A stretch of 44,636 nt of DNA, taken from Leptolyngbyaceae cyanobacterium (lineage in GTDB: Bacteria > Cyanobacteriota > Cyanobacteriia > Cyanobacteriales > Aerosakkonemataceae). Made by a program: the position numbers and the translations under genes. Under the pieces are notes generated by a model. It did no database searches. It had not been told where the DNA came from and worked only from the letters and a program-made list of their open reading frames with translations. Position 1 is the first letter of the stretch, and each line of letters opens with the position of its first letter. Below, piece after piece: positions 17,463 through 26,140 of the stretch. The DNA lies in contig DATNQN010000105.1 in the NCBI GenBank assembly GCA_036703985.1, positions 1 to 44,636 of the forward strand, in the 5' to 3' direction.

Positions 17463-18725
17463 ATGGATAGTGTTCGATCGCTGCGAGTGTTTGGGCTGCC
17501 CGCAGAGAAAGGTAGATGGATTTTTGTTTTGTTGGGATTGCTGCTTTTGTTGTGCCTTGGCAGTGTTTATTCTTGGAGTATATTTCGCAAACCGTTAGAG
17601 GAACTATTTGGCATTAGCGCCACCCAGAGTTTGTTACCTTTCATGGTTTTGTTAGTCCTTTACTCACTATTAATGCCAGTAGCGGGATTTTACATCGATA
17701 AAGTTGCGGTGGGTAAAATAACGGCATTTGGCGGAATCGTGATGGGAATTGGTTACGTTCTGTCTGGTTTTGCTTCCTCGCTGACGGCGTTAACGATTAC
17801 TTATGGAGCGATCGCGGGAGCGGGTGTCGGGATCGCCTATGGAGTACCGATCGCAGTAGCGGCGAAATGGTTTCCCGATCGGAAAGGATTAGCTGTAGGA
17901 CTGACCGTGATTGGATTTGGGCTATCGCCTGTGGTTACCGCTCCCTTGGCAAAAAGCGCGATCGCAGCTTACGGAGTACTACCTACATTTATTATTCTAG
18001 GAGTTACCTTTACACTGATCGTTTTAGCGATTTCCACCACTCTGAAATTACCCCCAAAAGGCTGGCAACCAAAAGGCTGGAAGCCGCCAGCTACAAGTAA
18101 ACAATGGTTAGAAATCAGGTCGGAAAATATTTTGCGATCGCCCACATTTTATACTCTTTGGATTTGCTATACGATCGGTACTTTTGTCGGCTTATCAGCC
18201 ATCGGGATTTCTAGTTCAGTCGCCCAAGAAATTATCAAACTAGATGGAAATACAGCTGCGTTTGCCGTCTCCTTATTTGCCATATTTAACGGTTTAGGAC
18301 GACCTTTATTTGGTTGGCTAACCGATCGACTTCAACCTAAAGGAGCAGCGATAATTTCTTACATCTTAATTTTAATCGCTTCCATCTTGATGCTCCATGC
18401 CAAAGAAGGACAAGTGCTGACTTATATAGTAGCATTTGCTTTATTCTGGCTATGTTTGGGTGGTTGGCTAGCGATTGCCCCTACTACCACTCTCAGCCTA
18501 TTCAACCCAGAAAATTACGCCAAAAATTACGGGTTAATCTTTACAGCTTATGGCGTAGGAGCGTTATTAGGCAACTTAGCAACAGGCCAGATTCGAGACT
18601 TATTTGGTAGCTACACATTCGCTTTTTATCCCACAGCAATTTTAGCTATAATTGGGATTATCATCGCTCAATTTAGTTTGCAATATAGAACTTACAAAAT
18701 TGAACCAGCTAAAGCTAACAGCTAA
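17463..18725 (+). CDS. MFS transporter, OFA (oxalate/formate antiporter-like) family
   Basis: A 420-residue major facilitator with twelve predicted membrane helices. The N-terminus shows the OFA-family pattern, GRWIFVLLGLLLLLCLGSVYSWSIF followed by FGISATQSLLPF, and the MFS motif A-like loop DKVAVGKITAFGG. Helix 4 is glycine-rich (GAGVGIAYGVPIAVAAKWF), again typical of this family. Members exchange or import small carboxylates such as oxalate, formate, lactate or pyruvate; the substrate here is not determined. It is a single gene with its own intergenic region on both sides, and the transported compound is not suggested by its neighbours. Confidence 0.9.
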   Translation: MDSVRSLRVFGLPAEKGRWIFVLLGLLLLLCLGSVYSWSIFRKPLEELFGISATQSLLPFMVLLVLYSLLMPVAGFYIDKVAVGKITAFGGIVMGIGYVLSGFASSLTALTITYGAIAGAGVGIAYGVPIAVAAKWFPDRKGLAVGLTVIGFGLSPVVTAPLAKSAIAAYGVLPTFIILGVTFTLIVLAISTTLKLPPKGWQPKGWKPPATSKQWLEIRSENILRSPTFYTLWICYTIGTFVGLSAIGISSSVAQEIIKLDGNTAAFAVSLFAIFNGLGRPLFGWLTDRLQPKGAAIISYILILIASILMLHAKEGQVLTYIVAFALFWLCLGGWLAIAPTTTLSLFNPENYAKNYGLIFTAYGVGALLGNLATGQIRDLFGSYTFAFYPTAILAIIGIIIAQFSLQYRTYKIEPAKANS

Positions 18726-18758
18726 TTGATTAGATTGACAACTACCAATCTAAATTCA

Positions 18759-18857
18759 GCGCTTTCCAGGTAAATGCGGTACATAGAAACAGAAACCCGG
18801 TTTCTTCAAGAAACCGGGTTTCTATCCCGTACTTCAGCTAACGGGAATCTGCTGTAA
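18759..18857. repeat. Palindromic interspersed repeat, copy 3
   Basis: The core at 18791-18823 is a perfect palindrome, AGAAACCCGGTTTCTT then CAAGAAACCGGGTTTCT. The left flank GCGCTTTCCAGGTAAATG and right flank GTACTTCAGCTAACGGGAAT match copies 1 and 4 with substitutions. It could also help stop transcription of the MFS gene, but lacks a T-run. Confidence 0.82.
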
Positions 18858-19009
18858 GAACTGCCTGGTATTTAAACTCCAAGCTAATAGCAAAAATCCT
18901 CTCAAGACGAGTAATAAGTAATTTAAAAATCAATTTTAATGATATATATAAAGTCAAACTAGAAGTAAAAGGTCAGAGCGACAAATTTCTAGCGATTTCG
19001 GCTTTTATG

Positions 19010-19084
19010 CAGTATAATAAATAAAAGCAACAACCGCTAAATCTTTTTTTTACCAGGGGTATACAGTATAATAAATAACAGCGG
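19010..19084 (+). promoter_or_regulatory. Two direct CAGTATAATAAATAA copies, possible tandem promoters
   Basis: CAGTATAATAAATAA occurs at 19011-19025 and again at 19065-19079, each carrying a consensus -10 box TATAAT (19013-19018 and 19067-19072). Neither has a good -35 box at the right distance. The second is followed by CAGCGGAGAATGCTG, a short inverted repeat. The duplicated box before a gene with a strong Shine-Dalgarno sequence (AGGAGG at 19110-19115) suggests a promoter pair, but this is tentative. Confidence 0.45.
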
Positions 19085-19122
19085 AGAATGCTGTATTATT
19101 CGATTTTTCAGGAGGAAACTCC

Positions 19123-20412
19123 ATGACTATCAGCATTTTCGATGCCAATTTTTATCGCTCTCTATACCCAGACCTAGCTCAAGCCGGACTCACCACAAAC
19201 GAGCAATTACGGCAACACTTTCTGACTTTCGGTATTAACGAAGGGCGTCAATTTTCTAAGTTTGTCGAACTCAATTACTATACAGCTAGTTATCCCGACC
19301 TGAAAAAGGCAGGCTTAACAACCAAGCGTCAACTTTTTGACCATTTAGAACAATTTGGGGCAACCGAGGGACGCCGAGCAGCAGTTACCTATAACCCGAT
19401 TTATTACAAAGCTGTGAATCCAGACTTGGTGCAAGCCAATTTGAATAACGAACAACTCCTCGAACACTACCAAAAATTTGGTATTAATGAAGGACGCGCC
19501 GCCTCAGAATTTTTCAATCCCAGGTTTTACCTAGATAGTTACCCAGATTTAAAAGCAGCTTTCGGCAACAATTATCAGAAAGCACTGGAGCATTTCCTAA
19601 CCAAAGGGATTGCAGAGGGGCGCTTCGGTTATGGAATTTCAGATGGGGGCTTTGGTTCCGGTTATCTCAGCCTTCCATTCGATCCTGGAAACACTGTCAA
19701 AGGTGCTTACGAACTAGGCAGCTTAGTTGCCAAAGCCAGATTGAGTAACGTTTTCAACACTTCCAATCAGGAGGATTATTATTACTTCAACCTGGACAAG
19801 CCCAGCAATTTCAACCTATGGCTAATCAGCGAGCTTAGTACTACTGTGAAGTTGTTTGCAGATATTAACAACAATCAAAAGATCGATCCTGGCGAACAAT
19901 TGCTAACTCAAACTTCTACAGGTGGTTATCATATAACTCCTACCATAGGAATCGATCGGGTGCTGCCGCAAGGGGGCTACTACCTGGATATAGTCACGGG
20001 TTCCTCCACTTTTAACAATAACTACTATATGGAGATTAGTGCGAGCCCCAAAGCTGGTAACACAGTCGCCACTGCTTTAGATATAGGCAATCTCAGCGGC
20101 AGCACTTATACTCATGAGGACTTGGCGGATACTGCTGACCGGGATGCTTTCTATCGCTTTGTGTTGACTAATCCCATTAACAACTTCAACTTGTCTGTTT
20201 TTGGTGCTGGAAACGATTCGCTGACAGCTAATCTGTATGCTGACGCTAATAATAATGGTCAGATCGATCCGGGTGAGTTGTTGGCGAGTGGCAGTACAAA
20301 TGAATACATCCATGCCGAGATTGCGAGTAGTCTGGGGGCGGGAACCTACTTCGTTGATATTGTATTTAATTCCGTTAATAGCGGTTATCTCGCGAGGCTG
20401 ACTGCGACCTAA
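19123..20412 (+). CDS. Repeat protein with two PPC-type domains
   Basis: A 429-residue, probably extracellular protein. Residues 5-170 are four repeats of about 42 residues with the pattern F(D/N)xxFYxxxYPDL...HFxxFGIxEGR, known from cyanobacterial hemolysin-like calcium-binding and adhesin-like proteins. Residues about 190-308 and 309-429 resemble bacterial pre-peptidase C-terminal (PPC) beta domains; both contain a calcium-loop-like segment, DINNNQKIDPGE and DANNNGQIDPGE. There is no N-terminal signal peptide, so export could be by a type I system, but this is inference. An AGGAGG at 19110-19115 supports the start. It lies 61 bp upstream of the WD40 kinase, with unknown relation. Confidence 0.82.
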   Translation: MTISIFDANFYRSLYPDLAQAGLTTNEQLRQHFLTFGINEGRQFSKFVELNYYTASYPDLKKAGLTTKRQLFDHLEQFGATEGRRAAVTYNPIYYKAVNPDLVQANLNNEQLLEHYQKFGINEGRAASEFFNPRFYLDSYPDLKAAFGNNYQKALEHFLTKGIAEGRFGYGISDGGFGSGYLSLPFDPGNTVKGAYELGSLVAKARLSNVFNTSNQEDYYYFNLDKPSNFNLWLISELSTTVKLFADINNNQKIDPGEQLLTQTSTGGYHITPTIGIDRVLPQGGYYLDIVTGSSTFNNNYYMEISASPKAGNTVATALDIGNLSGSTYTHEDLADTADRDAFYRFVLTNPINNFNLSVFGAGNDSLTANLYADANNNGQIDPGELLASGSTNEYIHAEIASSLGAGTYFVDIVFNSVNSGYLARLTAT

Positions 20413-20473
20413 AATATTCGCTTCTACAACTACAATCAGAATAACGCACCCTACTGTTAGTTCGATCCAAAAT

Positions 20474-22432
20474 ATGACTTGGTGCCTCAATCCTGATTGT
20501 CAAAACCCTCAAAACCCTGATGGCATAAGTTTTTGCCGCAGTTGCGGTACAAAATTAGCGCCACTGCTGCGAAACCGTTATCGCATTATGCAAAGATTGG
20601 GTGCTGGGGGTTTTGGCAGAACTTTTTTAGCGGAAGATGTCGATAAACTGAATGAGAAATGCGTAATTAAACAGTTTGCACCAAAAGTTCAAGGTAGTGC
20701 AGCACTGCAAAAGGCAACCGAGTTATTTCAACAAGAAGCTAGACGCCTGCAACAATTAGGCGAACATCCCCAAATTCCTACTTTATATGCTTATTTTGAA
20801 GAAGATAAATGTCTGTATTTAGTGCAGCAGTTTATCGAAGGGGAAAATTTATTGCAAGAGTTGGATAAACAAGGAGCTTTTAAAGAACGAAAGGTTCGAG
20901 AATTGTTACTATATTTGTTACCAGTGCTGAAGTTTATACATCAGCAAAATGTCATTCATCGAGATATTAAACCAGAAAACATCATTCGTCGTCGCAGTGA
21001 TGAAAAATTAGTATTAATTGATTTCGGAGTTGCCAAACAATTGACGGCAACGGCGATAAATAATCCCGGTACTCACATCGGCACTTTGGGATATGCAGCA
21101 ATCGAACAAATGCAAAGCGGTGAGGCTTACCCTGCGAGCGATCTCTATAGTTTAGCTGTCACTTGCTTTCAATTGCTGACTGAGACTAACCCCCATTTTT
21201 TATTTATTAATAGCGGCTATGAGTGGGTGCAGAATTGGCAGCAGCATCTAAAGCAACCCATTAGTGATGAACTAAAAAAGGTTATAGATAAGTTACTGCA
21301 AAAGGATGCAGAAAATCGTTATCAATCTAGTACTGAGGTTTTGAATTATTTAACTTGCCAACAGCCAACCAAAAGTGTACCAACTTCAAATCGAATAACC
21401 CTTTCTCCTTGGAAAAAACTATTGAATTTAAGTGGTTACGCTCTTTTGTTAGGATTGGGAGGATTTTTAATAGGTTTGGGTGGATATGGAATTTGGTATG
21501 CTACAAATAATCGGGAAAAGCAAAGTATTAGTCTTGCGGATGCTCAATTTAGTTTAGCTCATCATCTTATCGGACATACTGCTTCTATTTATGCTCTGGC
21601 GATTAGTCCGGATAGCCAAACTTTAGTCAGTGGCAGTAATGACAAAAGTATTAAAATTTGGGATTTAAATAGTGGTAAGCTCGTCAATACTTTGAGGGGG
21701 CATAAGAATGCAGTGAACTCGGTGGCGATTAGTCCTGATGGCCAAACTTTAGCTAGTGGCGGTGGAGATAGGACACTCAAACTTTGGGATTTGAAGACGG
21801 GAAAGTTGAAAAAAGATTTACTGGGTCATTCCGCTTCTGTTTTTGCGATCGCATTTAGCCCAGATAACCAAACCTTAGCTAGTGGTAGTAGTGATAATAC
21901 TATCAAAATTTGGAACTTTCAGAATACTGCTTTAATTACTACTCTCACCGGACACTCTAAATGGGTGCGCTGTCTCGATATTAGCCCAGATGGGGAAACT
22001 TTGGTTAGTGGAAGTGAAGACAAAACCATTAAAATTTGGGATTTGAAGACGGGACAACTAAAAAATACCCTCACTGGGCATATCGATGCAGTTCGTTCTC
22101 TCGATATTAGCCCAGATGGAAAAACTTTAGTGAGCGGAGGTAGTGATAATAGGATTAACATTTGGGATTTGGAAACCGGACAATTAAAATTTTCGCTAAC
22201 TGGTCATTTTCGTCATGTTTTATCGGTGGCAGTTTCACCGGATGGAGAAAGTTTTGTCAGTGGTGGTAATGACAATAAAATAAATATTTGGGATTTAAAA
22301 ACGGGCAGATTGAAAGATAGTATAAAACAATATGAGGGTGCAGTTTGGTCTGTGGCTATTAGTTCGGATTTAGCAAATTTAGTAGGAGGAAGCGAAGATA
22401 AAACTATTAAGGTTTGGCGGATAAACAGATGA
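20474..22432 (+). CDS. Ser/Thr protein kinase with WD40 propeller
   Basis: A 652-residue membrane-tethered kinase. A zinc ribbon of four Cys (4, 9, 21, 24) leads, followed by a Hanks-type kinase domain (about 36-305) with the glycine loop GAGGFG (43-48), the ATP lysine K66 in VIKQF, catalytic HRDIKPEN (162-169) and DFG (183-185), all intact. A hydrophobic stretch (about 321-343) anchors it, then seven WD40 repeats (about 360-652) form a complete propeller facing the other side of the membrane. This architecture is common in cyanobacteria and transmits signals by phosphorylating proteins; the substrates are unknown. The repeats are near-identical in places, suggesting recent expansion. Confidence 0.95.
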   Translation: MTWCLNPDCQNPQNPDGISFCRSCGTKLAPLLRNRYRIMQRLGAGGFGRTFLAEDVDKLNEKCVIKQFAPKVQGSAALQKATELFQQEARRLQQLGEHPQIPTLYAYFEEDKCLYLVQQFIEGENLLQELDKQGAFKERKVRELLLYLLPVLKFIHQQNVIHRDIKPENIIRRRSDEKLVLIDFGVAKQLTATAINNPGTHIGTLGYAAIEQMQSGEAYPASDLYSLAVTCFQLLTETNPHFLFINSGYEWVQNWQQHLKQPISDELKKVIDKLLQKDAENRYQSSTEVLNYLTCQQPTKSVPTSNRITLSPWKKLLNLSGYALLLGLGGFLIGLGGYGIWYATNNREKQSISLADAQFSLAHHLIGHTASIYALAISPDSQTLVSGSNDKSIKIWDLNSGKLVNTLRGHKNAVNSVAISPDGQTLASGGGDRTLKLWDLKTGKLKKDLLGHSASVFAIAFSPDNQTLASGSSDNTIKIWNFQNTALITTLTGHSKWVRCLDISPDGETLVSGSEDKTIKIWDLKTGQLKNTLTGHIDAVRSLDISPDGKTLVSGGSDNRINIWDLETGQLKFSLTGHFRHVLSVAVSPDGESFVSGGNDNKINIWDLKTGRLKDSIKQYEGAVWSVAISSDLANLVGGSEDKTIKVWRINR

Positions 22433-22568
22433 GAAACGATCGAACATCATTAGATTGTATAAATATTTTTACCAACGCTTTCTACATCGAAAAAAACATT
22501 TAGTAAATCTACATTTACAATACCCATTAGCCTATACAATCAGAGTGCTGACCAGTTAAGATTGACTG

Positions 22569-22916
22569 ATGGAAGGACAACCAAAGGAGATTCGGCGTTA
22601 CGTTAAACCAGATGGCGGAGTTCCTTTCTCCGAGTGGGTTGATTCTCTTCGGGATCGGAAAGCCAGAGCTAAGATAAATAAAAGGATTAGACAAGTCAGT
22701 GTTGGCAATTTAGGAGATTATAAGTCTGTTGGAGAAGGAGTATGTGAATTTAGAATTAATTTTGGACCGGGCTACCGAATCTACTTTGGACAAATTGGTT
22801 CAATAATAATACTTCTTCTTTGGTGTGGCGATAAAAGCACTCAAGAAAAAGATATAAAGAAAGCGATTGAATACTGGAGAGATTATAATGCAAGAAGTGA
22901 AAATGCCGACGAGTGA
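22569..22916 (+). CDS. RelE/ParE-superfamily toxin (HigB/Gp49-like)
   Basis: A 115-residue protein resembling the addiction-module killer family (Gp49/HigB-like), a relative of RelE mRNA interferases. The pattern FSEWVDSLRDRKARAKINKRI and GVCEFRINFGPGYRIYFG, ending in a hydrophobic strand and LLLWCGDKSTQEKDIKKA, is characteristic of that group. Such toxins cut mRNA at the ribosome and are neutralised by the product of the next gene, which overlaps it by 29 bp. The toxin-first order is the usual HigBA arrangement. No promoter was identified. Confidence 0.88.
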   Translation: MEGQPKEIRRYVKPDGGVPFSEWVDSLRDRKARAKINKRIRQVSVGNLGDYKSVGEGVCEFRINFGPGYRIYFGQIGSIIILLLWCGDKSTQEKDIKKAIEYWRDYNARSENADE

Positions 22917-23223
22917 TAGCTGGAAAGATGGACTAATTGAATCACTAACAGATTCCGAAGAAGCTGCTGCTTATCTTAGTGTAGCTTTAGAAGCCGAAGA
23001 ATTCGATGCTAAAGTACTTCGGACAGTTATTCAAGATATCATTGAAGCCCATATAAAAATAAATAATATTTCAGAAAAAGCTAATCAATATCATCAGCAA
23101 ATCGATAAAATGTTGTCGGAAAATGCTGCAAATGAAATTTACACATTTGTATCTTTACTTGATGCGTTAGGATTTTGCATTGAAATTAAAACCAAAGAAG
23201 AGAGCGACAATCAACATCTTTGA
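22888..23223 (+). CDS. Antitoxin of the HigB/HigA-like pair
   Basis: A 111-residue protein of the putative addiction-module antidote family. The N-terminus, SDSWKDGLIESLTDSEEAAAYLSVALEAEE, matches the family's conserved start, and the C-terminal half (about 40-105) holds the helix-turn-helix-like region, ending in a segment similar to LLDALGFCIEIK. ATG 22888 has GGAGAG at 22876-22881; an in-frame TTG at 22867 would also open the frame but is less likely. The antitoxin would repress its own operon and inactivate the toxin. Its stop runs 13 bp into the convergent dprA gene. Confidence 0.82.
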   Translation: MQEVKMPTSDSWKDGLIESLTDSEEAAAYLSVALEAEEFDAKVLRTVIQDIIEAHIKINNISEKANQYHQQIDKMLSENAANEIYTFVSLLDALGFCIEIKTKEESDNQHL

Positions 23224-24356
23224 TATCTCATTCCCGGTAATTGAGTTACCAATCCCATTAACTCTAGTTGTAACAATGCACTGGAAACCGAACCTGCTGC
23301 TAATCCGGCTTGTTCGACGATTAAATCAAATGGGATTGCTTCAGAAGAAACTGCCTGAAAAACTTGTTTTAATTCCGGTTCTAAATCTGGGATAGGTGGT
23401 TGATTAGAAACTTGAGGTTGTTGATTAAATAAAGGCAAAGATGCAAAACTTTCTGTTTCTTGAGTGGGAGTTGCGCCTAACATTTGTAATAGTTCGTCTA
23501 ATTCGATCGGAATTGGTTTTGCGCCTTCACTAATTAAATTTAAACAACCGTGAAAATTGTAATCATCATTACGCGCACTCAAAGCATATACTTGGCGACT
23601 AAAATCTTTTGCCACATCCGCAGTAATTAACGCGCCGGATTTTTTCGGTGCTTCCATGACTAACACGGCGCGGCTCAAACCTGCAATAATACGATTACGG
23701 GCAGGAAAGCGAGTGCGATCGGGGGGCGTTCCCGCTGCATATTCGCTAACTACTATGCCATTTTGTTGAATTTGTTCGTATAAATGGCGATTTTTTGGGG
23801 GATAAATTACATCAACGCCTGTACCAAAAACTGCGATCGTTCTTCCACCCACTTCTAAACAAGCGCGATGTGCTTCCGTATCAATTCCATCCGCCATCCC
23901 AGAAACGATCGTAAATCCCTGTTTAGCTAATGCGGCGCTAATTTTGCGCGTCCAACGAATACCATATTCCGAAGGTTGGCGAGTCCCGACAATTCCCACC
24001 GTTGGCGTAATACCTTGATTTTCTTCAAGTTGCACCTTCCCGCGATAGTAAATTACTGGTGGCGCGTTGGGAATTTCTAATAGCAAACGGGGATATTCTG
24101 GATCTGCTGGCGTCCAAAAAAAAGGGTTTTTCTGTTGATGTTGTAAGAAGAATTTTTCTGGGTCAATTTGATTTCGCTTTTCCACTACCGACTGGACAGT
24201 TTTAGCGCCAAAACCCTCTACTTCTTTCAAGTGTGCAGGAGTAGCTTCCCACGCTGCTGCTAAACTGCCAAAATGCTGTAGCAGCCGCTTCAACAAAATA
24301 GGGCCAACTCCTGAAATTTGCGTCCAAGCTAACCAAAATACCCGTTCTTCTAGCAA
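23211..24356 (-). CDS. dprA: DNA-processing protein DprA
   Basis: A 381-residue protein needed for natural transformation: DprA binds incoming single-stranded DNA and loads RecA on it. An N-terminal helix-hairpin-helix/SAM-like region (about 1-80) is followed by the Rossmann-like DprA core with VGIVGTRQPSEYG, VSGMADGIDTEAHRACLEVGGRTIAVFGTGVDVIYP and VMEAPKKSGALITADVAKDF, and then a winged-helix-like C-terminus (about 315-381). All signature motifs are intact. It is convergent with the toxin-antitoxin pair and their ends overlap by 13 bp. The gene appears to be expressed alone. Confidence 0.94.
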   Translation of the reverse strand: MLEERVFWLAWTQISGVGPILLKRLLQHFGSLAAAWEATPAHLKEVEGFGAKTVQSVVEKRNQIDPEKFFLQHQQKNPFFWTPADPEYPRLLLEIPNAPPVIYYRGKVQLEENQGITPTVGIVGTRQPSEYGIRWTRKISAALAKQGFTIVSGMADGIDTEAHRACLEVGGRTIAVFGTGVDVIYPPKNRHLYEQIQQNGIVVSEYAAGTPPDRTRFPARNRIIAGLSRAVLVMEAPKKSGALITADVAKDFSRQVYALSARNDDYNFHGCLNLISEGAKPIPIELDELLQMLGATPTQETESFASLPLFNQQPQVSNQPPIPDLEPELKQVFQAVSSEAIPFDLIVEQAGLAAGSVSSALLQLELMGLVTQLPGMRYQRC

Positions 24357-24411
24357 TTCTTTAAATTACTCCTTTTTGATTTTAATTAAAACAAAGATGT
24401 AAAACTTTATC

Positions 24412-24567
24412 TGTGTAGCCTACGGCAAGGCTATCGCCTACATCTGTGTTTATCTGTGGACATCTGTGGTAAAAAATCCTTATATTGCATCGGTTGAAAA
24501 ATTGTTTGTGAGAATCATGGGTTAATTTTTACCGCAGATGAACGCAGATGAACGCAGATAAAAGAGG
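24412..24567. repeat. Inverted and tandem repeats of the ATCTGTG/GCAGATGAAC type
   Basis: Within the gap between dprA and the DUF2301 gene, CATCTGTGTTTATCTGTGGACATC-like repeats on the left (24441-24475) face CAGATGAACGCAGATGAACG repeats on the right (about 24530-24560), forming a long hairpin. Just before them, GTAGCCTACGGCAAGGCTATCGCCTAC (24415-24441) is a second small palindrome. Sequences of this kind are widespread in cyanobacterial intergenic regions. Confidence 0.65.
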
Positions 24568-24580
24568 ATTTTTAACGATT

Positions 24581-25240
24581 CTAAGCACTGGCTGAACGTT
24601 GTTTTTTCAGATATTCAAATACCGACTTATCCCCGATATCCGGTGTGATTGGTTGCAGGACTTTTCGTACAGCAAACATCACAAAGAAAATCGCCCAAAT
24701 TACCAGTAAAATTTGTTGCGAACCGACAGGAAGTATACCAGCTAAATTTCCTAGCAGCAGTAAAGGAACTAGCGGGGTTAATACTTTGGTTTCCAATCTG
24801 TTAAAACAAAATGCTTCTTTAAAGTAAATGCCAGTCAGCGCCGCAAAAATAAAACCAACTCCCAATAGGGTGAGGGGATGTTGATAAATATATAAAGCTA
24901 ATGGCTGACTACTTTGGAACGCGAACACAACCGAAGCTATCACACCTATTCCCCAAAAGATTTGCAATAGTTTGTGCAAAGGTGCTAGATAAATATGAAT
25001 GGTGGCTAAACTAACTCCCAAGGACAGACAGAAAGCAGCATATAACACTGTTACTATATTTAAAATAGTTGGGTTATTGCCTTGCGATAATACTAACCAA
25101 CTGGCGATCGCAAAACTCAAAGCTGCAACCATTAAGCCAGCCCGGTATATAATGACGCCAGTGCGATCGCTCTGTGTAATAGTATATTCTCCAAATTGCC
25201 CTTGATAAACTTCTGGTTCGGCTTGCTTGATTTGAGTCAT
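24581..25240 (-). CDS. DUF2301 integral membrane protein
   Basis: A 219-residue protein with about seven hydrophobic helices and the DUF2301 pattern: an N-terminal cytoplasmic segment EVYQGQFGEYTITQSDRTGVIIYRAGL, a run of helices and the loop FIFAALTGIYFKEAFCFNRLETK. The family is mostly cyanobacterial and has no known function. The C-terminal tail (about 200-219) is hydrophilic. The upstream side (25241-25438) is the AT-rich divergent region shared with the next gene. Confidence 0.88.
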   Translation of the reverse strand: MTQIKQAEPEVYQGQFGEYTITQSDRTGVIIYRAGLMVAALSFAIASWLVLSQGNNPTILNIVTVLYAAFCLSLGVSLATIHIYLAPLHKLLQIFWGIGVIASVVFAFQSSQPLALYIYQHPLTLLGVGFIFAALTGIYFKEAFCFNRLETKVLTPLVPLLLLGNLAGILPVGSQQILLVIWAIFFVMFAVRKVLQPITPDIGDKSVFEYLKKQRSASA

Positions 25241-25438
25241 CAGTTTCTCCCCTTGCTGAGTAAAATAAAATTGATTTTTTCTGCCAATTTAACGAACTGC
25301 CATTTTCCCTTTAATTTAATCTAACAGGGTCAGCTATATTAAATTCATTTTAACTTATTTAAGGAACATCCCGGAATTCATCTAAGTCAATTTGATTAAA
25401 TTAAGAGCAAATTAATTTAATACTGAGTATAAAATACC

Positions 25439-26062
25439 ATGCTTCGACGAATATTAAAACCATCTTGGTTGTTAGCTTTGCTGATTGCGATTTTAATTCC
25501 TGCGATCGCCTTTGCCCAAAACCGCCCTCCCCTTCCTTATGAAGATCCGGGTGCTTGTCCATTTGAATGTTGCACTTATAGTGAATGGTTAGTAAATAAA
25601 ACTACTCCTATTCATCGCACTCGTAATAATAACTCACCAGTGGTTTTCACAGTTAACCCAAGAGAGCGAGTTCGCGGCGTTACCGGAGTAGTAATTACTA
25701 CCAAAGCAGGAGAAATTAGAATCACTAGACCGATTACAATTAAAGATTATAGCAATGCGAGAGGTACTAATACTGCTAGAAATATTCAAGCTAGACCAGG
25801 TGATATTGTTTATCTTTTAACTTCTCAAGGAGAAGGCTCTTATAAAGCTTGGTTTAAAGGTAAATTTATCATTATTAGTGCTATAGATGTAATGGAAGCC
25901 AATAAACCCGGTTCGGCAGGTGCAGGCAGTAATATTCCTCGCACAACTAGTACTTGGTGGGTGCAAATTAGAAATCGGCAAGGACAAACGGGATGGACCG
26001 ATCGAGTACAAAATTTTGATAATAAAGATGCTTGTGCTGTACCAGTCGATCCCTCGATTTAA
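25439..26062 (+). CDS. Secreted protein with SH3-like region, function unknown
   Basis: A 207-residue exported protein. The signal peptide (about 1-27) ends in IAFAQ. A Cys-rich motif DPGACPFECCTYSEW (about 37-51) follows, then a beta-rich region with VNPRERVRGVTGVVITTKAGEIRI and a late WWVQIRNRQGQTGWTDR (about 175-191), reminiscent of an SH3b-like repeat closing segment. Such domains bind peptidoglycan or proteins in the cell envelope. I recognise the architecture from other cyanobacteria but not a function. It is convergent with the SAM hydrolase gene, with a hairpin between. Confidence 0.78.
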   Translation: MLRRILKPSWLLALLIAILIPAIAFAQNRPPLPYEDPGACPFECCTYSEWLVNKTTPIHRTRNNNSPVVFTVNPRERVRGVTGVVITTKAGEIRITRPITIKDYSNARGTNTARNIQARPGDIVYLLTSQGEGSYKAWFKGKFIIISAIDVMEANKPGSAGAGSNIPRTTSTWWVQIRNRQGQTGWTDRVQNFDNKDACAVPVDPSI

Positions 26063-26077
26063 GAAGGCTATTTGTAG

Positions 26078-26104
26078 GGTGCGTTAGCCATAGCGTAACG
26101 CACC
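26078..26104. terminator. Hairpin between convergent genes, likely bidirectional terminator
   Basis: GGTGCGTTA (26078-26086) and TAACGCACC (26096-26104) form a 9-bp stem around a short loop. The GTAGGGTGCGTTAGCCATAG-type sequence is a widespread cyanobacterial repeat. It sits between two genes pointing at each other, so it may end transcription from both sides. There is no T-run, so the terminator role is inferred. Confidence 0.55.
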
Positions 26105-26140
26105 ACCCCATTTATTTAGCTTTGAATATTGTATTTTGAT

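Larger units (their letters stand above)
18726..19122. other. Intergenic region with repeats and a promoter-like pair
   Basis: This 397-bp stretch contains palindromic repeat copy 3 (18759-18857) and, near its end, two direct copies of a TATAAT-containing segment (19010-19030 and 19063-19084) ahead of a strong ribosome binding site. No gene was recognised. Confidence 0.55.

Noticed and set aside
24412-24567. CRISPR array suspicion because of GCAGATGAAC repeats
   Set aside because: The units are contiguous and of 8-12 bp without spacers, and form a hairpin.
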